A stretch of 38,980 bases of DNA from Patescibacteria group bacterium (lineage in GTDB: Bacteria; Patescibacteriota; CPR2; UBA1875; CAIMLA01): the NCBI GenBank assembly GCA_028718325.1, contig JAQUMB010000007.1:1-38980 (forward strand), given 5' to 3'. This document shows, piece after piece, positions 30,366 to 37,296 of the stretch. The notes under the pieces were generated by a model. The model was not told the DNA's origin. It worked only from the letters and a program-made list of their open reading frames with translations, and made no database searches. Numbering within the stretch: the first letter of the stretch is position 1; every line of letters starts with the position of its first letter. Both the position numbers and the translations under genes were made by a program.

Positions 30366-31715
30366 ATGGGGGTCATAAAAAGAGGCATCAGAAATGCATT
30401 TAGAAATTGGGTAAGGACTTTGTCAATTGTTACCATCTTAAGCTTTAGCATTGGACTGGCTTTGACAATGTTGATAGCGAGGCAAACTGTCCAGCAAAAA
30501 ATCGAGTCTGTCAAAAGTTCTGTCGGGAATACAGTTTCGGTATCTCCAGCGGGTTTGAGAGGCTTTGAGGGTGGAGGAGAAGCATTGACAGAAGCTGAAG
30601 TTGCGAAAGTCCAAAATATAGAACATGTAACCTCCATTACAAAAACGCTTAACGATCGTCTCACCACTGCAGATAGTAACCTGGTTTCATCTATTGATGC
30701 AGGCTCACTAGGACAAAGATTTTCTCAAAGAAGCGGGGAATCTGTTCCGCCATCGGGCAGCACGTCTACCAACCAAAATACCCAGGGGACTAGGAATTAT
30801 ACGCCACCGATAACTGCTTTGGGTACTACTGATCCGACAAACTTATCATCAACTATGGGTGGGGGTACGTTCAAATTAGAAAGCGGAACGGTTTTTAACC
30901 CAAAGAACACAGACAATGTAGCCCTAGTTGGTAAAAATTTGGCTACAAAAAATAACTTAAAAGTTAACTCTACTTTTACAGCGTATAATGCGACGATCAA
31001 GGTAGTGGGTATTTTTGATTCGGGTAACAATTTTTCTAACAACCAGGTTATCATTCCATTTTCAACATTACAGAAGCTTACTAGCCAAACTGGTCAAATG
31101 ACATCGGCAACCGTGAACATTGACTCCGTGACAAACATTGATAGCGTAACTGCATCTGTAAAAAAAGTTTTAGGAGACAAAGCAGACGTAACAAATAGCG
31201 CCGATCAAGCAAAGCAAGTAGTAACCCCCCTGGAAAATATAAAAAGCATTTCGACGATTAGCTTGATTGGGTCATTGATTGCTGGTTCAGTAATCATTTT
31301 GCTAACAATGATTATGATTGTCCGTGAAAGAAGACGGGAAATAGGTATTCTCAAAGCAATTGGCGCTAATAATTTAAAGATAACTATGCAATTTGTGGTC
31401 GAAGCTTTGACTCTAACACTTTTTGGTGCCTTTTTCGGATTACTAATAGGTGTCTTTGGTAGTAATCCAGTGACTAAACTACTAGTCCAAAATTCTACGA
31501 GCGCAACTACCAATGCTGTGCCTGGGATGGGCGGAGGAAGAGGCATCGGCCGAATTATAGAATTTGCTGGGGTCAGAGACATCCAAGCAAGCGTTGGCTG
31601 GGATATTATTCTCTACGGGTTATTGGCTGCATTAATCATTGCTGTTATTGGCAGTGCTATCCCTTCTTGGTTTATATCAAAAATTCGTCCAGCTGAAGTT
31701 ATGAGAACTGAATAA
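30366..31715 (+). CDS. MacB-like ABC transporter permease
   Basis: 449 residues from ATG 30366, which has AGGAG 5 bases upstream; an earlier in-frame ATG at 30300 has none. Helix 1 (about 20-42) follows GVIKRGIRNAFRNWVRTLSIV, then an external MacB-type periplasmic core domain of about 250 residues with Ser/Thr/Gly-rich insert, then three C-terminal helices of the FtsX domain (about 318-340, 365-390, 418-440) with RERRREIGILKAIGANNLKI. This architecture moves peptides, antibiotics or lipids by mechanotransmission. The ATPase gene follows. Confidence 0.93.
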   Translation: MGVIKRGIRNAFRNWVRTLSIVTILSFSIGLALTMLIARQTVQQKIESVKSSVGNTVSVSPAGLRGFEGGGEALTEAEVAKVQNIEHVTSITKTLNDRLTTADSNLVSSIDAGSLGQRFSQRSGESVPPSGSTSTNQNTQGTRNYTPPITALGTTDPTNLSSTMGGGTFKLESGTVFNPKNTDNVALVGKNLATKNNLKVNSTFTAYNATIKVVGIFDSGNNFSNNQVIIPFSTLQKLTSQTGQMTSATVNIDSVTNIDSVTASVKKVLGDKADVTNSADQAKQVVTPLENIKSISTISLIGSLIAGSVIILLTMIMIVRERRREIGILKAIGANNLKITMQFVVEALTLTLFGAFFGLLIGVFGSNPVTKLLVQNSTSATTNAVPGMGGGRGIGRIIEFAGVRDIQASVGWDIILYGLLAALIIAVIGSAIPSWFISKIRPAEVMRTE

Positions 31716-31730
31716 AAATAAAGGAGAAAT

Positions 31731-32399
31731 ATGCTAAAAGTAGAAAATATCAAAAAAGAGTTTGCTTCCGGAGACCAAATCGTAAAAGCAGTCGATGGCG
31801 TTAATCTAAATGTCCCCACGGGGACGTTTAGTGTGATCGTGGGTAAAAGCGGCAGCGGGAAAAGCACATTATTGTCATTGTTGGGGGCGCTAGACAAGCC
31901 AACTTTTGGCAAAATTGAAGTTGATGATGAAGATGTAACAAAATTAAACGATCGAAAGTTAAGTCTATACCGATGCAAAAAAATAGGATTTGTTTTTCAG
32001 GGATATAACTTAATCCCCAATCTAACAGCCTTAGAAAATGTGATGTTGCCAATGGAATTTGCAGGTAAAGGACTTGAGAGAAGTAAAAAAAGGGCGGAGA
32101 AGCTACTGGCAGAGGTCGGTATAACGGATCAAAAGCAAAATCGCAAACCCTCACGGTTGTCAGGAGGCGAACAACAAAGAGTAGCCATTGCTAGATCCTT
32201 GGCGAATCAACCAAAACTTATTTTGGCGGATGAACCGACCGGAAACCTTGATAGCAAAACTGGAAAATTGATAGTTGATCTCCTCAGAAAACTAGCCAAA
32301 GACGAAAAAACAACAATCGTAGCAGTGACTCATGATGATAGTATTGCCAAATTAGCAGATGTTACGTTCACTTTAAAAGATGGTAAACTCTCAAAATAG
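31731..32399 (+). CDS. MacB/LolD-type ABC transporter ATPase
   Basis: 222 residues. Walker A GKSGSGKSTLLSLLGALD, Q-loop FVFQGYNLIPNLTALENV, signature LSGGEQQRVAIARSL, Walker B LILADEPTGNLDS, H-loop VAVTHDD. The GEQQR signature and PTGNLD are typical of the LolD/MacB group and pair with FtsX-like permeases. AAGGAG before ATG. It forms the transporter with the preceding gene. Confidence 0.97.
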   Translation: MLKVENIKKEFASGDQIVKAVDGVNLNVPTGTFSVIVGKSGSGKSTLLSLLGALDKPTFGKIEVDDEDVTKLNDRKLSLYRCKKIGFVFQGYNLIPNLTALENVMLPMEFAGKGLERSKKRAEKLLAEVGITDQKQNRKPSRLSGGEQQRVAIARSLANQPKLILADEPTGNLDSKTGKLIVDLLRKLAKDEKTTIVAVTHDDSIAKLADVTFTLKDGKLSK

Positions 32400-32411
32400 G
32401 AAGGAAATGCA

Positions 32412-32861
32412 ATGTTACAAAAAGACAAAAATACTATTATCCCATTAATTTTAGCCGTATTCATTATCGCAATTTTTACCTCTTTTTTTGGGGGAATGTA
32501 CTATAGCAAATCAAACACCTCTCAAGATAAAACGAAAGCGTTTCAGGTTAGCTCTGACCAATTTGCTCAAAACAGCACTAGGGCAAAGGGATTCGGCCGA
32601 ATGCAAGGAGATAGGCCAGTTTCGGGTAAGGTGACAACCATCTCTGGGAAGTCAGTTACGATTTCACTGCAAAACAATAACGAGACAAAGACGGTCATGA
32701 TAGCCGATAATACTAATATTACGGATAATGGTATCGATGCAACTTTAGAAAATATAAAAGTCGGGGATACGCTGATGGTAATTGGACAGACTAATGCAGA
32801 TGGATCAGTCAAAGCTCAGTTGATTAAGATTAATCCGACAAGCTCTAATGTGTCTCAATAA
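32412..32861 (+). CDS. Membrane-anchored DUF5666-like protein
   Basis: 149 residues. One N-terminal helix (IIPLILAVFIIAIFTSFFGGMYY), a Ser/Thr/Gln linker, then a single small beta domain: SGKVTTISGKSVTISLQNNNETKTVMIADNTNIT, ENIKVGDTLMVIGQTNADGSVKAQLIKI, the DUF5666 pattern (OB-like). Third gene of the ABC operon, 12 bases after the ATPase. It occupies the place a MacA-type adaptor would have, so it may work with the exporter outside the membrane; this is inference. Confidence 0.8.
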   Translation: MLQKDKNTIIPLILAVFIIAIFTSFFGGMYYSKSNTSQDKTKAFQVSSDQFAQNSTRAKGFGRMQGDRPVSGKVTTISGKSVTISLQNNNETKTVMIADNTNITDNGIDATLENIKVGDTLMVIGQTNADGSVKAQLIKINPTSSNVSQ

Positions 32862-32863
32862 TT

Positions 32864-34063
32864 TCACAATGCACTAAGAACTAGGATCTCACGGCCAACA
32901 AACTGATCTGGTCGATGATAAGACAGATTCCCGCGTCCCGGAAGCTTGACTTTAATAACATCGGATAAGGGTTTTTCTATTTTAAGACCAATTTGTTCTA
33001 GCCTATCAAGTAAAGGAAGATAAATATATTTTTTTTGTACAATAAAGAATGGGATAGCTATAACTATTTTTCCATTTGTGTTTAGCATATTCTTAATTTC
33101 ATTAAGGGCTTTAAGATAAAATTCTGCTAGGCTATTTGCACTGACCGTTGCTTTTTCGTGGTTTTTTCTGATTGGTTCTCCGAGATAACCTTCACTCACG
33201 ATTGCGTCAGTTTTGACTAACCTGGATGGGTTCAAAATATCGCTAATAAAGAGATTGTCATCAGGTATTTTGTTTGCATAACAATTTTGTTTAAGCCAAG
33301 CCAGATTAGCTTTGGTATCTCTGATTTGTTGCTTGTTTATATCGCTGCCGTAGATTTTTTGGTAACCGAGTAAGTTTGCTTCTTGAAGAATAGTTCCGCT
33401 ACCACAAAAAGGATCATAGAGGATTTGGTCCGTATTTATTTTAGACAGGTTGATCATTATCTGTGCTAGTTTTGGCGGGATCATCCCGTTTAGGTCATCT
33501 CTTCTCGGTCGTCCAAAATCACGGAAGGAATATGCCTTGTAATCTTGGGTCGAAATGGTCTGTCCAACGATGATCTCATCTCGTTCTTTAATTAGTATCA
33601 CTTCAAACCCCCGATCGAGCAGTTTATTTTCAGTTATGATAACACTTGAAAGAATGGTACTTTGGCTTGCGACAAATCGTGCTGAGAGACTTGATTTGGA
33701 AAAGTATTCTTTTATATTTTTACCTAATTGATAAAGTTCTTTGGTTGTCCCTAACCCGTACGACGAGATACCAAAATTTATCCGTTTTTCGGTTTGATTC
33801 GGGTAAAAGTTTTTTATTACAAACTCAAAAATATTATTTAGCTTAGTCTTGCCCAAAATTCTAAATAGTTTGATTGTCCCGCCAAGATTGTTAATATTGA
33901 TAAATTCGAGATCCTTATTCTCAGAAGTAACTATCAAAATCTCATCTACAGGTTGGTTTATAGAAAATTTAATGTGAGTTTTTTCTAAGTGTGCACAAAT
34001 TTCGGCTATGCTTAACGCATGGTCTCTTCCTAAGGCAAAGCCAAATTGATATTTTTCTTCCAT
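32864..34063 (-). CDS. Trm11-like RNA/DNA methyltransferase with N-terminal THUMP-like region
   Basis: 399 residues. The N-terminal half (about 1-165) resembles a THUMP-like RNA-binding region. The C-terminal half is a Rossmann methyltransferase with DPFCGSGTILQEANLLGYQKIYGSDINKQQI (SAM binding) and a catalytic-loop equivalent VSEGYLGEP in place of the usual D/N-PPY. This matches the UPF0020/Trm11 group, of which some make N2-methylguanosine in tRNA. The substrate is not determinable. Converges with the DUF5666 gene; its -10 box is 8 bases before ATG. Confidence 0.85.
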   Translation of the reverse strand: MEEKYQFGFALGRDHALSIAEICAHLEKTHIKFSINQPVDEILIVTSENKDLEFININNLGGTIKLFRILGKTKLNNIFEFVIKNFYPNQTEKRINFGISSYGLGTTKELYQLGKNIKEYFSKSSLSARFVASQSTILSSVIITENKLLDRGFEVILIKERDEIIVGQTISTQDYKAYSFRDFGRPRRDDLNGMIPPKLAQIMINLSKINTDQILYDPFCGSGTILQEANLLGYQKIYGSDINKQQIRDTKANLAWLKQNCYANKIPDDNLFISDILNPSRLVKTDAIVSEGYLGEPIRKNHEKATVSANSLAEFYLKALNEIKNMLNTNGKIVIAIPFFIVQKKYIYLPLLDRLEQIGLKIEKPLSDVIKVKLPGRGNLSYHRPDQFVGREILVLSAL

Positions 34064-34071
34064 GAATGAAA

Positions 34072-34077
34072 ATTATA
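34072..34077 (-). promoter_or_regulatory. -10 box of the methyltransferase gene (leaderless)
   Basis: TATAAT on the minus strand (34077-34072), 8 bases before ATG 34063, no Shine-Dalgarno. Confidence 0.55.
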
Positions 34078-34109
34078 CCATTTTAAAGCTAAAAATACGA
34101 GCAAAACAA

Positions 34110-34138
34110 TTGAAATTAAGCTGTAAATAGACTATAAT
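34110..34138 (+). promoter_or_regulatory. Promoter of tRNA-Arg (TCT)
   Basis: TTGAAA (34110-34115), 17 bases, TATAAT (34133-34138); the tRNA starts 17 bases later. Confidence 0.85.
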
Positions 34139-34154
34139 TTTAAGGAATTTTTGA

Positions 34155-34230
34155 GCGCCTGTAGCTCAGGGGATAGAGCAGTAGCCTTCTAAGCTATTGG
34201 TCGCAGGTTCGAATCCTGCCAGGCGCACCA
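34155..34230 (+). tRNA. tRNA-Arg (TCT), CCA encoded
   Basis: Acceptor GCGCCTG/CAGGCGC, anticodon loop CTTCTAA, discriminator A, CCA at 34228-34230. Reads AGA/AGG codons, which are common in this AT-rich window. Confidence 0.95.
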
Positions 34231-34266
34231 TATGATATTTGTAATATGTGATTAAAGAAGTGCTGG

Positions 34267-34295
34267 TTGATATTTAAAGCTAGAAAAAATATAAT
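34267..34295 (+). promoter_or_regulatory. Promoter of tRNA-Lys (CTT)
   Basis: TTGATA (34267-34272), 17 bases, TATAAT (34290-34295); tRNA begins 41 bases later. Confidence 0.8.
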
Positions 34296-34335
34296 AATCG
34301 GGTAAAATAGTTAGGAACAACAGTTTAAGCAACTA

Positions 34336-34410
34336 GGGCCTGTAGCTCAGTGGTAGAGCAGGTGCCTCTTAAGCACTTGGTCGTGGGTTCGAATCCCACC
34401 GGGCCCTCCA
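34336..34410 (+). tRNA. tRNA-Lys (CTT), CCA encoded
   Basis: Acceptor GGGCCTG/CGGGCCC with one T-G pair, anticodon loop CTCTTAA, CCA at 34408-34410. As in the other tRNA-Lys, the discriminator is T, not the A or G normally used for lysine. Confidence 0.94.
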
Positions 34411-34456
34411 AGGAAGTATAATAATACATAAAAGTAATTTGTTAGAAAGGGAGATT

Positions 34457-34981
34457 ATGAAAGATAAAAAAACATTAGGAACAATTGTAGCAGTAGTCGC
34501 AGCCATTATTATTTTGGCAGTTATTTTTGCTTGGGGGAAAACAGAGACTAAACAAACCACTGAAAAGGCAGCGCCTGCAGCTACTACTGAACAGCCAGCG
34601 ACGACAGATACTGGTGATGCTGGCAAACTTGGAGCTAATGAAATTGCTATTACCGCTGCTAATTTCGACTCAAAGGTAGTTGCTGGCAGCAACGGCAAAT
34701 TAGTTGTTGTTGATGTTTATGCGCCTTGGTGTCCTCACTGCCAGAAGATGGGACCAATCGTAACGGCCTTGGCCGATGAATATGCTGGAAAAGTTGTTTT
34801 TGGAAAATTTAACGCTGATAATCAGGACACAAACAACAAAACAAACTATGATTTTGCTATAGCAAAAGGGCTTGAGGGGTATCCAACCTTTTGGTTCTAC
34901 AAAGATGGGAAACTCGTAGGTAGCTTCAGCGGAGAAAAAACTTCAGCTGACTTCAAGACAGAAGTACAAAAATATCTTTAA
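34457..34981 (+). CDS. Membrane-anchored thioredoxin-like protein
   Basis: 174 residues from ATG 34457 (AAAGGGAG upstream; the earlier TTG at 34439 has no site). N-terminal helix (TLGTIVAVVAAIIILAVIFAW), a Thr/Ala-rich linker (about 30-55), then a thioredoxin fold with active site WCPHC in VVVDVYAPWCPHCQKMGP and the cis-Pro loop GYPTFWFYKDGKLVGSFSG. CPHC is the DsbA-type dipeptide, oxidising compared with CGPC of thioredoxin. Likely works outside the membrane in disulfide chemistry of exported proteins. Confidence 0.93.
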   Translation: MKDKKTLGTIVAVVAAIIILAVIFAWGKTETKQTTEKAAPAATTEQPATTDTGDAGKLGANEIAITAANFDSKVVAGSNGKLVVVDVYAPWCPHCQKMGPIVTALADEYAGKVVFGKFNADNQDTNNKTNYDFAIAKGLEGYPTFWFYKDGKLVGSFSGEKTSADFKTEVQKYL

Positions 34982-34998
34982 TAAATAAAATATTTTTA

Positions 34999-35026
34999 AA
35001 AGGGGCTCATTTGAGTCCCTTTTTAT
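34999..35026. terminator. Terminator between the convergent thioredoxin and receiver genes
   Basis: AAAGGGGCTCA (34999-35009) and TGAGTCCCTTT (35012-35022) pair with one G-U, then TTT. It serves the thioredoxin gene; on the minus strand it lies at the stop of the receiver gene and may serve it too. Confidence 0.8.
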
Positions 35027-35409
35027 AATTCTTTTTTATAAATATCTATTAGGCTTTTTACTTTATTTGCCACTTCCAAAGGTGTGAGTTCTGCCTTGAC
35101 CAAATATTCAGTTGCACCAAGTTCATAAATTTTCTCAGCTGTGCCTTGATCAGACATATTTGTAAGCATAATAGTAATAACTTTATTGAGCTTGGGTGTT
35201 TTTTTGATATATTCTAGAACTTCTAATCCGTCAACTTCAGGCATCATTACGTCCAAGATTGCGATATCGGGAGTAAATTCTTTAAGGATTTCAATCGCCT
35301 TTTTGCCATCTTCAGCTACCTGGACCTCAAAACCTTCGAGTTCAAATTTTCGACTATACATGTCAACAAGTTGAAGATCATCTTCAGCTAGTAGCAATTT
35401 TATGGCCAT
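35023..35409 (-). CDS. Single-domain response regulator (CheY-like receiver)
   Basis: 128 residues, a receiver domain with no output domain. Acidic pocket LLLAEDDLQLV, phospho-acceptor Asp in DIAILDVMMPEVDG, Thr/Ser switch IMLTNMSD, and a conserved-Lys position YLVKAELTP. In Patescibacteria such stand-alone receivers may act on pilus machinery or other proteins by contact; the partner here is unknown. AAGG 7 bases before the ATG is a weak ribosome binding site; TAGAAT upstream is a candidate -10. Confidence 0.93.
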   Translation of the reverse strand: MAIKLLLAEDDLQLVDMYSRKFELEGFEVQVAEDGKKAIEILKEFTPDIAILDVMMPEVDGLEVLEYIKKTPKLNKVITIMLTNMSDQGTAEKIYELGATEYLVKAELTPLEVANKVKSLIDIYKKEL

Positions 35410-35483
35410 GACAACCTTACTTTACTTTTTCATTCTATACCAAAAACCTAACTTGTCAAATAGCTGTTTTAGCAAAAATGAGG

Positions 35484-35489
35484 TATAAT
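35484..35489 (+). promoter_or_regulatory. -10 box of the acyl-CoA synthetase gene
   Basis: TATAAT, 23 bases before the ATG, followed by AAAGG as ribosome binding site 6 bases before it. No good -35 at 17 bases. Confidence 0.5.
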
Positions 35490-35512
35490 GAACGCGAACT
35501 CAAAGGAATAAC

Positions 35513-37270
35513 ATGAAAAAACAAAAAGAGCTATGGGAACCTTTTAATCTGGCTGATCTTTTTTATACATCAACAGAGAGATTTGCAAACAACGAAGCCT
35601 TGAAATTCAGAATCGGCCATCACTATGAAACCCTATCTTATTTTGAACTGAAAAAAGAAACAATCAAGCTAGCTTTAGCCTTAAAAAAAATGGGGTTCAA
35701 AGCTGGCGATAAAGCGATTATCTTTTCAGAGAATCGCCCGGAATGGGTTATCACAGACTTGGCCTTGATAACGCTAGGGGCGATAAATGTTCCTATCCAT
35801 AGTGTTTTATCTCCGGCACAGCTCGAGACTATTATCAAGGAAATCAAACCCAAAGCTCTTTTCCTTTCTAATCATGAACTTAGCTCAAAGCTTTTAGAAA
35901 TCTCAAAAACTATTTCAGCTATACCGTTATTATTTTCTTTTGAAAAAATAGAAAGTGATGGCTTTGAGAAGTTGTTTTATTTCAAGAAGGTTATCGAAGA
36001 AAGCCAAGAGGGAGAGAAATCAGAAGCAGAGTTAATTGAGTCGAGTCTAAAAATCAGCCCGAAATCAGTAGCTACTATTATTTACACTTCTGGAACCACT
36101 GGCAGATTCAAAGGGGTCAAATTAACTCATCAAAACCTTATTTCTAATGCAATTGGCGTTTTGAGATATGTGGGAGTTCTGCCAGAGGACCGATTCTTTT
36201 CCATCTTGCCTCTCTCACATGTTTTCGAGCGGACGATTGGTTATTATATTCCTCTCTATTCAGGAGCTAGTATCGGTTATGCAACTGACCTAGCAAAAAT
36301 TTCACAAGAGATCAAAGATAGAAAACCAACCATAGTAATTGCCGTTCCAAGACTCTTTGAGAAAATTTATGAAAAGATCTTAGAAAAAGTGAACAAAAAT
36401 TTAGCCAAGAAGGTTATTTTTCGTTTTGCTTTCGGTCTTAAAAAGAACGGGAGACACCAGCACTTAGAAAAAATATTTGAAAATTTAGTATTTTCAAAAG
36501 TTAGGGCCGAATTTGGTGGACAAATAAGGTTTTTTGTTTCCGGCGGAGCCGCTTTGCCTGTGAAATTGGGTAAATTTTTTGATCAGGTGGGATTAATTAT
36601 TTTAGAAGGCTATGGTCTGACAGAAACCTCTCCAGTCATATCATGTAATCGTCTCGGGGACTATTCTTTTGGAACAGTGGGCCCTGTTTTAGAAGGTGTA
36701 GAGGTAAAATTTAATTCAACGGGAGAGATACTGACAAAGGGCTCAAATACAACGCCTGGCTATATTCAAGATAATGATACAAAAAAAGCTTTCACAAAAG
36801 ACGGTTGGTTTAAAACAGGTGATTATGGTTTCTTTGACCGAAAAGGGTTTTTAGTGCTAACAGGAAGAAAGAAGGATTTAATAGTACTTTCAACGGGAAA
36901 GAAAGTTGCTCCAACCAATATCGAATCTCAACTTGAGTCAAGTGAATATATAGAACAGGCTTTTGTCTTTGGCGATGCCAGAAAGCATGTTGGTGCAGTT
37001 ATTGTTCCAAATTTGGAAAAATTTTCGGAGAAGTTTGGAATAAACGGGCCGCAACACCTCGTAAAAAGCCAAATAGTCAGAGACTATCTGTATCAAGAAG
37101 TCCAGAATTTATTAAAAAACTATGCTTCGTATGAAAAGATACATAAATTTATTATCCAAGCAGAACCGTTTTCGATTGAGAGTGGCGAGCTAACGCCAAA
37201 ATTTGGTTTGCGCCGACATGTTATCTATGAGCGTAATCTCGACGAGATTGAAAAGATTTATCAAAAATAG
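35513..37270 (+). CDS. Long-chain acyl-CoA synthetase (AMP-forming)
   Basis: 585 residues, adenylate-forming superfamily. Activates a fatty acid with ATP, then makes the CoA thioester. Motifs: ATP-binding IIYTSGTTGRFKGVKLTH, ILPLSHVFERTIGYY, GYGLTETSPVISCN, TGDYGFFDRKGFLVLTGRKKDLIVLSTGKKVAP, and a C-terminal Lys in GELTPKFGLRR. The family is FACS/FadD15-like. A fatty-acid synthesis set is not seen here, so scavenging host or environmental fatty acids is a fair reading. Confidence 0.94.
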   Translation: MKKQKELWEPFNLADLFYTSTERFANNEALKFRIGHHYETLSYFELKKETIKLALALKKMGFKAGDKAIIFSENRPEWVITDLALITLGAINVPIHSVLSPAQLETIIKEIKPKALFLSNHELSSKLLEISKTISAIPLLFSFEKIESDGFEKLFYFKKVIEESQEGEKSEAELIESSLKISPKSVATIIYTSGTTGRFKGVKLTHQNLISNAIGVLRYVGVLPEDRFFSILPLSHVFERTIGYYIPLYSGASIGYATDLAKISQEIKDRKPTIVIAVPRLFEKIYEKILEKVNKNLAKKVIFRFAFGLKKNGRHQHLEKIFENLVFSKVRAEFGGQIRFFVSGGAALPVKLGKFFDQVGLIILEGYGLTETSPVISCNRLGDYSFGTVGPVLEGVEVKFNSTGEILTKGSNTTPGYIQDNDTKKAFTKDGWFKTGDYGFFDRKGFLVLTGRKKDLIVLSTGKKVAPTNIESQLESSEYIEQAFVFGDARKHVGAVIVPNLEKFSEKFGINGPQHLVKSQIVRDYLYQEVQNLLKNYASYEKIHKFIIQAEPFSIESGELTPKFGLRRHVIYERNLDEIEKIYQK

Positions 37271-37276
37271 TAATAT
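37248..37276 (+). promoter_or_regulatory. Promoter of the Pro/Glu-rich protein gene
   Basis: TTGAAA (37248-37253), 17 bases, TAATAT (37271-37276), inside the end of the synthetase gene. Leader of about 14 bases with no Shine-Dalgarno. Confidence 0.6.
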
Positions 37277-37296
37277 CTAAGTTGACTGAACTAAAA

